64,000 nt of DNA from Selaginella moellendorffii (GCF_000143415.4 NW_003314362.1:1-64000); one strand, 5' to 3'. Positions 13,201-26,443 are shown, counted from the stretch's first letter. The notes: generated from the sequence alone by a model not told the origin. Made by a program: numbers and translations.

Positions 13201-16200
13201 AGATGCCATCAGCTAAGAGCTGCCTTTCACTGCTAGCAAGCTTATGTACCTCCAAGTCGTGTTCAACAATGTCATTGAATGACGGATAGCGCACACGAGG
13301 ACAATCCAGGCCAGGGAACAAGTCGTTAATAAGACCAAGGAATAACGGTACGTCCTCGAATATGAACTTCGGCAGGTTCATGTCACGAAGTGCTCGCATA
13401 AGCACCAGCTGTTCACTCATGTCAGGAGCACCACGTTTCAATGCCCCTGCCATTACTAGCACTGACTTCAGGGCACGAAGGCCAAAGTCATAGTGGTATT
13501 GCTTGGACAGTTGCTCCCTTGCAAGCTTGTAAAGTACAGTCATCTTCTTTGCTAGAACTTTTGCTGTGTCAAAACTGCAGCAAAGGGAGTTAGAGAGCTC
13601 CTTTCATAACAGGAAATCCGTACCCTTCAGAGAAAAGCATGATCTCGCAGATTTGCTGCAAGTCAGGCACGATCATTGTCACTGGACGAAACAGAGCCTT
13701 CAAGTTGTCAGGCAGCTCCGTTCTGCCGGCATAACCTGGATTCATTGTAATAAAAATACCTGTCCGTGAATCAAGAGCTATCTCCTTCCCCTCAAATTGA
13801 AACTTTTTGAGGTTGTTTTTCAAGGCTTCCTGCAGGAAAAATCGATCAGCATGAAGTCTTTGACAGAAGTTTACAAAACTTGAATTTGCTTAATCTGGGA
13901 AGAAACGACAGACAAAACTTCGGCTTCGATGCGATTGAACTCGTCAAAGCAACCCCAAGCTCCGCATTGCACGAGACCAGAGAAAATCGATCCCATGGCC
14001 TGCACAGTGAAAAAAGGATAACCGTAAGCTTTTCCAAAGCAAGAGCTTCTTTGGACTAACCTTGTAGTCCAGACCATCACCACAATTAAAAACGACACAA
14101 AGTAACGCCATAGATTTTGCGAGATCTTTTGTCGTCTCGGTCTTGCCTGTTCCTGCTGGGCCAGCAGGAGCGCCTCCAAGACGGTAAGTAAGAGCAGTTG
14201 TTAGAGTCATGTAGCATCGATCGGTTAAAGCAGTAATGACGAGCCTTCCGTTTAGACCCATGTATTCGTAGCCAAAAAGAAACTGTCCAGTACATTGCCT
14301 GCAATCAGAAACGTATGGTGAAACACAAGTTACTACAGCCATCCAACCTTATGACTATATCGTCAACCTCCCGGTCCCAGTAAAAACGCAGCTGGCTCTC
14401 CCAGGCAAACTCTCTGTGGTCCAGAATACTGTCTCGGACAAACGTATCTATTATATCTCTTGCATGCACCTCAATAATGATCAACGCATTCACCTGCGTA
14501 AAGCTTCGTGTCACTCGAGGAAAAGACTTTTAAACCATTGAACCTTCTTTCGCTGTAGATTACTCAAATCGGAGCGAACCATTCCAACTAGCTCGTTAAG
14601 CTGATCTGTCAACTTGAAGCTAAAGACTTTCATGGAATTTTTGTTACCAGACCGCACACTGTTGAAAGCATCTTCAACCTCCCATGTCCACCATATTTGA
14701 CTCCCAACAAGGGTAACCATACCGAGATTGTCTGTAATCCACTTGGTACGCCTTGCCTTGGCATAGTGATACACACCTTCCTTAGATATTTGATATAGCG
14801 AACGCCTCATTTCAGCTTCCACCTTTTTCATCCAAACTTCGACAGGCCCATCTGTTGATATAGGAGCCCGTAAGGCATATGTTTCACCTTCAGATGATTT
14901 CATCCCGACAACAGTTTTTGACCGCTCTCCAAAGTCTAAAGCTGCACAATTGTCAAAAAGTTTGAGCATGTGTTCCTGAATAGCAGTTGGATCAGAGCTG
15001 CCCAAAACTGAGAGAAGCTCGTCATCAGAAACAAAGAAAAAACGTGGAAAGGCATTTCTCTTTGTGTCCAAGTACCTGCATTTTCCGGCAGGTCAAAACA
15101 GTACTGAAAAAAGAAAACAGAACAGAAAAGCTCTTACTCTGTCAGACTCTTTTGACAAGTTTCCAGCTGCGTGTAAAGAACATTGAGCGTCGCAAGCCGA
15201 TCTGGTGCCGTGCAGGCATCCACTATATTTGGATTTTTAACAGTTTCATTCATTATCTTCTTCCAGGTCTTGTCGATATTATCAAAACGCTTGGCCTCAT
15301 CGGGCAGCTGATGTCGAATATCATCTGAGATAAATATGCTTTCCAAGTACATCCACTTCCTTTGCACCTACACAGATCATAAATCGATGGTTATATGAGT
15401 AAGTGGAAAAAGTGGGAAGAATACCTGCATTAAGATGTCGATGACCTCTCCAATGAGGCTCAACTTTCTCTCCCAGTTATTTACTTCGTTCAAGAATGCA
15501 CGCACAAAGCGCGAGCTCACCATGCTCTGAAGGTTAAGCATCATATCTTCGAGCAGTACAACGATAGGTTCTGTGGATTTTAATGCCCAGCCCCGATCCA
15601 TCCCGTCCTTGTTGTATTTGAAGATTTCAAATTGCTGCTCTTTCCATATTTCAGCCATTTTTTTCAGGTCCATTTCAATGTTGAGCTCCTTCTGTGCTGA
15701 ATTCGTTATGTCACTGTAGGAGCAAAAATAAAATGTAAAATTGGAACAGGTAAGTTGTAAGGGTGACAGACTGTTACCTGATTACAGCAGAAAAATTATG
15801 CAGCTCCATTCTGAAAAGGTTTGCCAGTGTGAATGATTTAGGATCCATGTCAAAAGATTTTCCTGTTACTTCCATCAGCTTTTCCCAATGTCGTGATCGT
15901 AACGCATCACTTTTCAGGTCCTACACACGTACACCAAAAAGAAGCACATTAGAACACCTTAAGTGCAGCAGCTTACTTGAATAAGCGGAAGAGAATCCTG
16001 AAAGCCCTTGACTTTTGCTTCTAGCAGGGCATACGGTTGAAAGTTTTTGAGAGTACGCAGTCTCTTCAGCCGAACAGTAAATTCTTCAGTAATAGCTACT
16101 AGCCTTTGGATATCCAGTTCAACCCATAAAGTGCTAGCGTAATTGTCAACGGTCGTTCTGAAATCGGTGTAGACTGTATAGATTTGTGAAAGGCTTTTCA

Positions 16201-19200
16201 ACAGTGTCTCCACCTTCAGTCACAAAGAACAAGTGTGCAGTGTGCCATAATAGCAGCAAATGATACCTCGGCTAAAAGAGGGTATGGTGTTATAGGCAAG
16301 TCAAACAGCTTTTGAGCTAGGACAAGTTGTTCCCTATTTCCCTGGAGCCTCAGCAACTCGGCCTGAAAAACCGCGATGAGACAAATTCACCATTTCGAAC
16401 TTGAGACAATACATGCGCGGTCTCCATTAGTTCCACTCCAACATCTAGGTCCGGAGCTTTTGCCGGACCTCGTTGTACTGCCTGATCACGAAATCCTGAG
16501 ACTTCCTTGGCAAACTCAACAACCTGAAAGCATAAAAGCAGGAGAGATGCATTTAAAAACAGAAGTGCGCTGATACCTGTTTCTTTGTGGTCTCAGTGAA
16601 CTTCAGTTTGATTTCTTGCAAGGAAACGTTTAGCAGAGCACACTCTTTCTCCAAGGTTAGCCATCTGGTAAGGAGTAAAATTGCAAATAAATAATGATTA
16701 TAAATTACAAAACATTACCTCTCTCTGATACTTAAAATACGTGACTTTTCTTCAGGATCGTTGTGTAGTCCAAAAAGTTCCCGCGTTCTGTTTCTTTCTT
16801 CCAGGTCCATGTATCTGTGTTTGACAAGGACATTGCCTGATCACATCAACAAAGATGCAATGACATACTCTAACTCCATGACCATGCCTGAACTCTGGAC
16901 TTCCGCAACCACATTCAGGACCATTTTCAGAGTCTCCAAGGTCTCTGGAGGCTGCGGAAACAACCTCGATAAAAACTAGGAAGCAAAAGTGGTGTTATAC
17001 CAGGTGTAAAGTATTGAACAGGTAGTCAATTTTTGCGTGGAGTTCAGTCACTCGGGGCTTTTCACAGTTCGACATTTCATTCCCAATAGCTTGGACCCAT
17101 CCAAGAGCTACTTGATTGATAGAAGCCGCCAACTGGTGGCTGTTAAATACGAGAAACTCCACAGCTTTCTCTTTAGGAAGCTCTAAGATGTCGGTTGCAA
17201 CCTGCAAAATTCATCTAAGCCACAATAAGGGTAAAAATGCATTACCTTGTAATACTTAGCAAGCTTTTCTTCGAATTTTGCACAAGTTGGATTCTTGGAC
17301 GCAAACTTTCCAATAATGGTGAGTTTATCTTGCCTCCATAGGTGTTGAAACTTTCTCCAGTGATCCAAATGTCTGACGAACAACCAAAAGGTGAAATGCT
17401 TCTTAAAGATCGCAATTTACTTGTGCGCTCCAGTCAAGACTTTGTCGATGCAAGTATTTAACGTGAGCATGGATGTTATGATCTGCAATGTATGAGAAGC
17501 CTCTTGAGCTAACTAAACAAAGTGGCGAAACGCACCTTGGGATTAAGCGAGACGTCGCTGTAGAATGAAAAGATAAAAGGCTCCGCATCTTCACTGCCAA
17601 CTCTCTGTTTGCATTGAACTGATTCAAGGAAACTATAATCATTTTCCAGATGCGAACCTGCTCGGGTGTCTCCAAACAAGTCCCATCCATCCACCTGATA
17701 AATGGCTTTGCCGAGTCAACGATACTCCGTACCTGATACAAGGCGGGTTACGTCACAACGCACACCCACCCAATTGTTACTTCGAAACGCATACCATATT
17801 TGTAAGCAGCTTGGTCAGCTCAGTCAAGCTTGGCTGCACAACTATGTCCGGGATATTTAAGTAGCAGTTCAGTTTAAAATAGCGTATAAAATCCGGTTTC
17901 TTACTGCTTGAAACCTGCATCACAATAATCACACGGCTACCCAGAAGAACTTGGAGCATGTACCTTTACAGTAGGAACCTTCTGATAGAGAGCTTTAAGA
18001 GCATCTAGCCCACCGATCACCATCTGGTTGAGAGCCTTGAAGATTTTTCGCTCCCAGAAACTATAGTAGTCAATCAACGCAGGTGATGATCCCGTGTTTG
18101 TTGCTACCACGACTTCTTCCAGTTTTTTCAGAAGAGGAGAGATCCCTTGGTACCTGTAACGTAAACGCTAAAAACTTGTAAGTTGTGTCAGATCTAACAC
18201 TCACTGTTTTAGTGCGTTCTCCTCGGCCTTAAGTCTCTGCTCTTCAATATAATCGTACATCTCCTGCACAAAGGTGCACGCTATAACATTTTTGCAGCAA
18301 CCATATGTCAAACTAGAACCTGAAATTCCATGCTTTCGACATCCCCAGTGGCAGGTGGTAAGTTCAAAAGCTTTGTTTTGGCAATGGTTTCTATGGCTTT
18401 CTCGATGCTAGCCGAGTTGTTTTGAACCTGTAAACAGGTTAGACAAGACAAAGTGACATGACATAGACTGTCAAGGTGACTTGTTTACCTGGGTTACTAT
18501 GGACTTAAATTCGTAGACTGATTTCATGCACGCCCCCACAAATTCCGGAATGCCCAACGAGTTCCAGTTTAGCTGGTTGTAGCCAGGATCAAGCACATGC
18601 TGCAGTTTATCCACACGAATTGCCAAAAGCTTCGACTCCACTGGCGTCAACATCTCCAGGACATTATGGTACCTCTGGAAGGAAAGATTTTCTTTAAATG
18701 CTGCACAATCCCAGATTAAAATCCGGTACCTGCAACATATTCTGAAGGCTCTCGATGCACGTTTGAAACTTTTCTTCCTGGAGTGCTACATTCAGCGCCA
18801 CTTCGGGAAGCTGAAAACCCATTGCGTCCAGATACTTCGCCTCTCTAATGATTTGAACAAGATTTGGATGAAAATTGATAGAGACATTCCCTATCGGGCC
18901 CTTGCTCAATATGGACTGCAAAAGCCTCACTGCATGAAGCTCAGCCTTCGGTTTTTGGCGTACCTGTTTCATGTATACCGATGCGTGGTGATTGACGGAA
19001 TCCGCCCACTTCGTTATCCATTGCTTCTCAAAATACATCATTTGCTTTGCAAACGCTCGATAATGTATTTCCATCTGTTAAAACATGGCTAAGAAAAAGG
19101 ATGGATTCAAATATACCACGACAACCAACCTCCAGCCCTGATGCAGCTTGAACGATATCCGTGCCACCTGTTTCGAATTTCCGCATTGTTTTGCGTAAAC

Positions 19201-21722
19201 GTCCAAAGAGAGACCTCGCCCAGTTTATCGAACCTGCAACCGGAGGCTATAGGCACAAAGGTGTCAGCCACAAGGTGTTTAAGCAACGGTCAAACGACAA
19301 GAAAGTACTTGGTTCCGAGTTCTTGGAGGGGTAGACGAGAGCCGGTCAAAAATTTCTCGTGCACTTTCAATCTCCTTGGTGAACTGCATTAACCATGAAT
19401 GGGGTAAGTAATCAATCGTGGGAAACTAGACAATAAGACTTATTATCTTACAGAGATAGCTGCGTGAATACTTGAATAATTATGTCATTGAATTTATCCA
19501 TCATCTGCTTGTTGATGGTCCCTTCGCTCTTGATGTTTTTGAAACTCCGAAGCAACTCCAAAGCGCCTATACAGAAAGAGCTCACTTAGAGGGAAAAAAA
19601 AAACGAAAAGAAAAGAAAAGAAAAGAAAATAGGAAGAACCACACCTTCAGCACTGCGCAGCTTCTTGAAGGAAGTGTCAATAAATGCTTTCGTAAGATGC
19701 TCAATATTTTCTTTCTCAATATTGAAGTTTGAGACTGTGGCCGACCATTGCAATGCGAAGGCTTTGTCAAACACGTCAAATGCAAGCTTTTCCACGGGCT
19801 CTATCATCGCAGCAACTTTCTATTTACACGAGGTGCCAACGTTAGCACGTGTAGGAACAAAGTAAACCATTCCTCAACTATTACCTGGGTCACAGCATCA
19901 ACACCCTGAGTATCACCGGTCACGGCCTTCAGCTCTGGCCCTAGGAAGTTGTGAAAATCGTAATAAACTTGAACTATATGTAAGAGGTCAATGCAAATGG
20001 ATGCCATGTAGCTTGTGCGCTCAAACAGCTTCTTTCTATCGAACTCCCACCTGCACTTGCAAAGACGGTGTAGCCCGCCAGCCAAAGCCAAAGAAAGAGA
20101 TGGTTCGTACCTGGGATCACGACCCTGAACTTCAATTCGTTCACGGACTTGCATATAAACTTCGCTCCATGAATCCAACACAGCTTTGCCGATTGTAAGC
20201 TTCGAGACCGCAGATTCAGCAGGCACCGTGAAAAGTGTCTTCAGGTCTATTTCCGACGAAACCTTTTCAGCAATCTACACAAAGAGTTTTGTTTTCGCCG
20301 CGCATGCCAACTGGCGGCCATACCTGGTGTGCAATTCTCTCCATCAAGGACCCCATTCGTGCGTCGTCCGAATAATGGCGAGAGATAATCCAGACCATGC
20401 GAAGGGCATTCACCATCGGATTCATTGTCTCCAGTACCCTTGGCAGCGCCCCGCCAGCAATAGTCTGAAACGTTGGTGTTAACCGGCATCACACATACTT
20501 GGGAGAGTACCTTGAAATGCCTCTCTAGTGTCGTGAGGAACTTGACATTGTCTTTGGCCTCCAGAAACATTTTTGCAAGCTCGCCAAACTGCGACATTCA
20601 GCCCACAGTGTACAATGTGAAAGAAACTGCCAGGCAATCCTCTTACGCGAGCTTTATAGGTCCCGACGAGCTCCGAGTTGCTGTTGCCATGCTCCAAAAC
20701 AGCGAGAACTCTTTTTCTCTTGGCAGAGTTGAGCTGCTGGTAGAGACCGCTCAACGAGCTGCTCCTGTCTCGCCAAAACTCCAGCTCTGCCAGAGGATTC
20801 TTCCCGGTTACAACCTGTGCGAGCATCAATCACATTGCAAGAGCAATATAGCAAGTTACCTTTTTCAGCTCGCGAGCTATTAGTGCTTCCAGAGCCTGCA
20901 ACCAGTCCGTAACTGCAGTCTCGAGCTGGTGACAAAACAAGCATGCATAGGTGAGTGAGGACAGTGTAGCACTATCATAGCACACGGCACCTGAAGGATG
21001 AGGTCGAAGTCAATCTCCACTCTGTCAAACGTTTCCGCTGGCAGCGCAGGTATTGCCAGCTGCGTGTCACCAATCAGGAGCTGCTTGACGGTCGACACCT
21101 GCGCAAAGTGGAAGCGAGTTGATCACATACAAGTACTGCTTTCTCCCCGGCACGCAAACCTGAGTTTGGAACCTTTGCATGTTGCTGAGGAGCTCACTTC
21201 CGCTGTGCTCGGCCACCTCGGTGGCCCAGAAATGCGTCTCCCCCCGCCCCGCCTCCTTGCTGAGCACGGGGATAAACACCTGGTTGAGCAGCTGCAAGGG
21301 CCAAAGCAAGGAACAAGGGAGTGAGAGAGGCGAGGAGGAAGGGCTCTTGCCTGCTCCAGTGTTGCCAGGGAAGGCCCCATGGGAAGCGTGCCAAACTCGA
21401 AGCTCGAGGCGATGGCGCCGGGCAGCACGGGGCCCGGCGTGAGCGACTTGACGAAGTACATGACCACGTCGGAGGTGGCATCCTGGGGGAGTACGCCGCT
21501 GGTGCTGCTCGACGACAGCAGCACCTCCATGTCCTGCTCGCCGTCGGGGCTGGGCTGCGTGCCCACGTAAAAGAGCACCAGGGGCGCAGGGCCGTCGAGG
21601 AACTGGAGCAAACCACCCATCCTCCTCGACTCCCCCTGGTAGTCTTGGAACATGCCATCGTCCAGTTCCAGGCCTGCGCATACCTTGGCCTTGAACCACG
21701 CAATGCGGCTGTCGCCCGCCAT
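4287..21722 (-). CDS. DNAH10: Axonemal inner-arm dynein heavy chain, DNAH10 type (I1/f dynein)
   Basis: A very large gene, split by many short introns, encodes an apparently complete dynein heavy chain: the ATP-driven motor of an inner dynein arm in sperm flagella. From the N-terminus (21.7 kb) come the tail (DHC_N1, with [14 protein letters not shown] and [19 protein letters not shown] near 20.8 and 19.9 kb), the linker (about 17.5-15 kb), then AAA1 P-loop GPAGTGKT (14139-14162), AAA2 GPTGGGKS (13069-13092), AAA3 GESGTAKT (11709-11732) and AAA4 GVGGSGKK (10391-10414). The stalk coiled coils and microtubule-binding region lie at about 9.8-8.6 kb, then AAA5, AAA6 and the C-terminal domain. The tail and the end ([20 protein letters not shown], then SMNIDY and TGA) best fit DNAH10, the orthologue of Chlamydomonas 1-alpha; subclass is by recall. 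The start is taken at [10 protein letters not shown] (21722); an in-frame ATG lies at 21773. No disabling break was seen. Confidence 0.92.
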
Positions 21723-21779
21723 CTGTGACCTAACCGACCGGAGGACACCCTTAAATATTTTTAAGTGTGTCATGGCATT

Positions 21780-23391
21780 TTAAGTTTGGAGCATCCGGAT
21801 TGCCTCGAGGCACAGCTGGAAGAGCGCTTGGTCCTTGTCTCTCACCACCGAGCTCGCGTGCTCTAGCGCCGCCATCGCCAGGCTGCTCCGGTGGTTGTAC
21901 AGGTGAAGGAGGCCCTGCGCCATGAACGCCTCGCCAACCCGGACGTGGTGTGGCCCGTATGACTCTGCTCGCTGCTGGCTTATCTCCTGAATTCACGATC
22001 CAAGCCCGGTGCTCATGTGTACCACCGGAGAAAGGGAGAGAGAGAGAGAGAGAGTTACCTGGAGGAGCTTGGTCATCTCGTGCGAATGGACATGAGCCAG
22101 TGGAGACGTGCACTCGACGTGGACACGGTCAGTGTCGGGCTTGAGGCCACACCCGTGGACATGGGAAGGATCAAACACTAACTCTTTGAGCTTGGGAAGC
22201 CACGACTCGATGACGAGATCGCAACAGGCCATATGGTCGCGCGTTCGCCCCTGGGCACATAAAATTCGGCCATCTTGGATTGCAGAGCTGGATTTGGATT
22301 TAAACACCCACCAGGGAGCGATGGACTTGGCCGAGGTGGAAGAAACTAACGCTGGTGTGGGTGTCATAGACGCCATACTCAAGAGAGTTGTAGTAAATCT
22401 CCTCGGAGTATGCTTTGAGGGCTTCGTCCACATTCCCCTGCACGCGACAAGTTGGTCAAATACTCGCCACCTTTTGTGGTAACCTTGATAACATGCAGCT
22501 GCCCGTAGAGCCGCCCTAGCTCTGCTCGCATGGCGTTGTGACGCGCTCCGGATGTGTCCTGGAGGAGTAGCCATGCAGCCAGCCCCAGCAGGTCCTCGCT
22601 CTGCATCACCCGCTCAAGACCCAGATTGGCCTGGAATATAATACAAGCACTTGTCAGAGATGTATCCAGCTCCGTGACGATGTTACCTGGATGACCATGA
22701 GGTAGAGAGGGACGAGCTGAGGAGTGTGGCGCGGATAAAAGAGCTTCTGCCCGATCTGGACAGCGTCCATTGCAAGCGGCAGTGCTTCCTCGTACTGCAG
22801 CTCGCCGATAAGCTGGACAGCTTCCTCGGTTATCATCCTCAGCAGGTTCACTTGCAGCGTTGCAACCAGATCTTCCTAAGTTCCAAACAGTTGGCCCTTG
22901 AAGAAAGAAAGGGGAGGAATTCACACTGTGGAAACTATACAAGAGGTTGCAGGAGGTTACTCGTCTCCGGTTGTGGAGGATCTCTTCCAGCGTCTGCGGC
23001 GACAGGAGGGTTGCTCCTTTGATTGTGGCTGATTCGGGGGGGATTTCGTGTTCATCCAGCAGCCTGATGAGCCCCTTCTCCTTCGTCTGGACTCTGCTGT
23101 ACCTGCCTGATCTCAGCTCCTGGTCAATCGATTGAAAGCGTGATTGGACTGGGTGTGGCGAGCTGTCGTGAAGAAAGAGACCAACCTTGCCAAATGCTCC
23201 TGGGTTCTCCTTGAACAGCGACACAGCTATTTCGCTCATTGCAAACATCTAGACAATGTGATATGACCGTGAGATGAGGCCGTTGCAACAAAGAATGTAC
23301 CCACATTCCCGTGCGGCGTCGGGAAGAGGTGCAAGAGGACGCCATCCAGATCGATGCCAACAACTCGATCCACCTTGTTGTTCGTCGTCAT
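21780..23391 (-). CDS. ZMYND12-like TPR protein without MYND finger (inner dynein arm-associated)
   Basis: The start MTTNNKVDRVVGIDLDGVLL (23391) splices in phase 0 to MFAMSEIAVSLFKENPGAFG. Later exons give LRMITEEAVQLIGELQYEEA, an LFYPRHTPQLVPLYLMVIQ segment, ANLGLERVMQSEDLLGLAAW and a TPR-like stretch around YYNSLEYGVYDTHTSVSFFH. The last exon, starting EISQQRAESYG, ends in RMLQT and TAA. The helical repeats and the PAYLLLAEA-like signature match ZMYND12, whose algal relative p38 is associated with a subset of inner dynein arms. The MYND zinc finger of the animal protein is not visible. A GA tract (22031-22055) sits in one intron. The gene ends 7-58 bp upstream of the dynein start on the same strand and diverges from the Ycf20-like gene, with 80 bp between start codons. 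The family call is by recall and moderately sure. Confidence 0.7.
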
Positions 23392-23471
23392 GGCGCGAGA
23401 GCGTTTAGGGCCTGTCCGGTAGTTAGGACGTGAACGAGTGCCTGCGCTAGGGTTTGCTTGCGGCTGGAGAG

Positions 23472-23930
23472 ATGGCCGGGGCTGGGATCCTGTGCGCGCC
23501 GGCGGTGGCGGGCGCGGCGGGAGTGGCGGGCGCGGCCACGGCGACGAGGAGGAGAATTGGGAGGAATGGAGTGGCGGCAGCAGCAGTAGATGAGGGTGGA
23601 GGCAAGCGTCGTCGGCAAAGGCTGCTAGACTTGGTTGGGCGCGTCCCGGGTGCGGCTACAAACTACTTCAGGAGCCCCTGGAGGAGAGCCCTGTTTGGAG
23701 GCATATCACTGCTGGGCGGCTTCTTCGTGGCACAGACAATCTCCCTGTCGTTTGGGGCGGTGGGTGTCAACGATGTCATCGCGTCGGCGCTGTGCGTGCT
23801 CCTCACCGAGTACATGACCCGCTTCTACTTCACCCGCCAGCGCCCGTCCCTCGGGGTAGCGCTCCTCAACAATTTCAAGATGGGCTTCACGTATGGCCTC
23901 TTCATCGACGCATTCAAGCTCGCCAGCTAG
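23472..23930 (+). CDS. Ycf20-like plastid membrane protein (NPQ6/NPQ7 type)
   Basis: An intronless reading frame of 152 residues. The N-terminal 60 residues are rich in Ala, Gly and Arg, as in a plastid transit peptide. The rest carries hydrophobic segments and ends in NNFKMGFTYGLFIDAFKLAS, the hallmark of nuclear Ycf20-like proteins. Arabidopsis members affect non-photochemical quenching; the biochemical role is not known. The ATG at 23472 is used; an earlier in-frame TTG has no ATG. The gene shares a very short divergent promoter region with the ZMYND12-like gene. Confidence 0.85.
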   Translation: MAGAGILCAPAVAGAAGVAGAATATRRRIGRNGVAAAAVDEGGGKRRRQRLLDLVGRVPGAATNYFRSPWRRALFGGISLLGGFFVAQTISLSFGAVGVNDVIASALCVLLTEYMTRFYFTRQRPSLGVALLNNFKMGFTYGLFIDAFKLAS

Positions 23931-24013
23931 CTATAGATCATTCGTGCTCTGGATCTCTTAAATCCGTGTAAGCGAGGAAAGCACCTAGGGCTTTAGGTGA
24001 TGTCGTGCTTGCC

Positions 24014-26443
24014 ATGGCTATGGCATGCCGCGGGAGTGCCCGCGCGGCTTCCTCCATTGCCCACGCCCACGGTCACAAAGTCATGCATCACCAGGCTCCG
24101 CTTGCGGGCCTCCCCCGCCTTTCCTTCCGAGGTACGGCCGATCGTCTTTCTCAAAGTAGCGCGCCTCCACTCACCACCAAACGAATGCAGGGCCATGGTG
24201 ATTCGCCCGTGCCGCAGCTCGTACGATTGCTGGGGCTGGACAATCCCCTGGACAAGCGAGAGGAGGCAGTGGACGAGCTGTGGAGGCAATCAGAAGGTGG
24301 CAAGGAGAGCGTGGAGGAGATTGTGAGCTGCCCCGGGTGCCTGGATTTGGTGGTTTCACTCGTTGCCTCGGGCTCTCATGCTGCCTCTGAAGCAGCCTCT
24401 GGGCTTCTTCGTGAGGTCTCGGCTGTACAACCTTATGGCTCCTTGGTTGCTCAGGCTGGTGCCATACAAGAGATTACGGGCTTGCTAACGCGGAAGAGTC
24501 CACCACCCGAGGTAGCTCTCTACTTCTGTGTCTCTCCCGTTTTCATCAATCTCGTCTCAGGTGAGAGACCAAGCTGCAAATGTGCTGCTCAATCTGGCGG
24601 CGGAGCCAGGGCTGCGGGAAAAAATAGCCAACCCCGAGTTGCTAGCTGCAGTAGTTCTCATGCTAGATTCGGAGCTACAGGGCGAACAGAATGCAGCTGC
24701 TGGGATGATTGCCAAGCTCTCGCTTTCGGAAGGCATCCAGAGCTTGCTGCTAGGCGCGGGTGTTATTCCAAAGCTGGTAGGCATGTCTTCTGTCTCGTGT
24801 TCACATTTCACTCACAGTGTGCTCTCGCCGCCAGGCCAATATCTTGAAAGCGGACTTTCAGAAGGTGTCCAAAGTTGCTCGGCTGGAGGCTAGGAACGCA
24901 CTGCTGAGACTTGCAAAGAATCCGGACGCGAAAATGGCCACAATAGACCAAGGCTTGATGTTTGTCCCGCTGGTTGGAGCTGATGCTTACAAGTCTCTCA
25001 AGGCTACTGGCGTGGGAGCTCCCAAAGTTCCGGAACAGGTGACCCTGGAGCACCCACTTGGATCGCAAGAGTCTCCATTCGGGGCTGGAGATCTCCTTTT
25101 GGGACTGCATATCAGTAGCCAGCAGAGTGTGGACGAAGCAACGCAACTGGCAATGGAAGGCCGCAGCAGGCTAAACTTTCTGAAGAGGGTGGGCTTAGTA
25201 GAGACTCCAGCCGGCGGCGACAACAAGCCCAAAAGTGAAGCTCAGAGTTCCACGGTATTGCCCTGGTGGGATGCTATCCCCCGTTTGGTCCTTATTCTCG
25301 GCCTCGAGGACGTGTCTTATGCCATGCAAGGTGCCCGGGCTATAGCGGAGGTGGCTATAACCGAAGACTACAGACGAAAGCTCGCCAAGGCTGGCGCAGT
25401 TCCTCACTTGGTTTATCTTCTGGGAAGTGGCGACGAGACTGCAATGGGGGCTGCAGCAACCGCCATCGAAAAGCTTTCAATAAGGTGACTCGTCCTTCCT
25501 GTTCTTTCGCGTGGATGGTTTCCTGATGCTGGCAATTTGATATAGCCAGAAAGTGAGGAGAGCTATCAATGCCTTCGGTGCTATTCCGGCCCTCGTCTCG
25601 GTTTTGAAAACACCCGATGTTCCGGAGTCCCTCCAAGAAAAGGTAAGGTCGCATCTTCAGCGCCTGTCTACTAGTTTTGCCATGTGATGCGTTTGCAGAT
25701 TGTTGGGGCTCTAGTACGCTTGTCTCAAACGCAGGAGGAGGTGGAGGCTACCACGGTACGCTTTGTACTCGCTCACGGCTCACCTCAGAGATTTGGATGC
25801 AGGTCCGGTCTGGAAGCGTCGCTCGGGGAGTTTTGGACATTGTCAACTCCGAGGATGCGACCTACGAGGCCAAGGTTGAGGCTGAAAATGTTCTCAAGGA
25901 GATCATGTCGCTCAAGGCAGATCCAAGGTACATACGCATGAGATCAATATTTTATAGGCTCAGCTGGCTGATTTCAGGGACAAGATCGTAGATGCTGGTG
26001 GTGCAGCGCCGCTCATTCACCTTGTTGCGTCAAGTGGCTCTTTCGCCTTGAGACGCAAAGCGGCAAGCGTCTTGGAGAGCCTGGCGACCAAGGAAGCTCA
26101 TGCCGTGAGCATGGCAGGCGCGGGAGTCGATTCTGCTCTTAAGTCTCTACTCCGAGTGGAAACGGCAGGTTCGTAGCTATGATGTGGCCTTCCTTGTTTT
26201 CGAGTTACGTATGCCTGCCTTGGTTTGTTTGTAGACGAGGACGATGGTAGCGGTGTGAGCGCAGCCTGTAGTTTACTGGGAAGGCTGCTCGACTGTGAAA
26301 ATGCCCGGGAGAAGCTCGACTGCCCGTCCTATGTTGCGCTCTTGGGGGAGTTTTCTAAGCTGGAGAGCGTGCCTCCGTCCATCAGACACGAGATATCGGA
26401 GTGTCTGCTCAAGCTGGGCGAGCAGTCGAGGAGGATGCATTAA
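24014..26443 (+). CDS. Armadillo-repeat protein with probable plastid transit peptide
   Basis: Multi-exon gene. Exon 1 starts MAMACRGSARAASSIAHAHG, a basic, Ser/Ala-rich leader, and continues to TRKSPPPE. Later exons read VRDQAANVLLNLAAEPGLRE, a LLGAGVIPKL segment, YRRKLAKAGAVPHLVYLLGS, AINAFGAIPALVSVLK, IVGALVRLSQTQ and DAGGAAPLIHLVASSGSFAL. These are typical armadillo (ARM) helices with the G-(A/V)-IP-L-V core, at least seven units. The last exon ends SRRMH and TAA. ARM proteins are scaffolds for protein binding; no ligand can be inferred. An overlapping ATG at 24000 is in another frame and lacks repeat content. Introns are 50-60 bp. Plastid targeting is an inference from the leader. Confidence 0.75.

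Noticed and set aside
21067-21773. Several long overlapping frames on both strands at the dynein N-terminus
   Set aside because: Only the frame with [10 protein letters not shown] continues into recognisable dynein tail; the others are products of high GC content.
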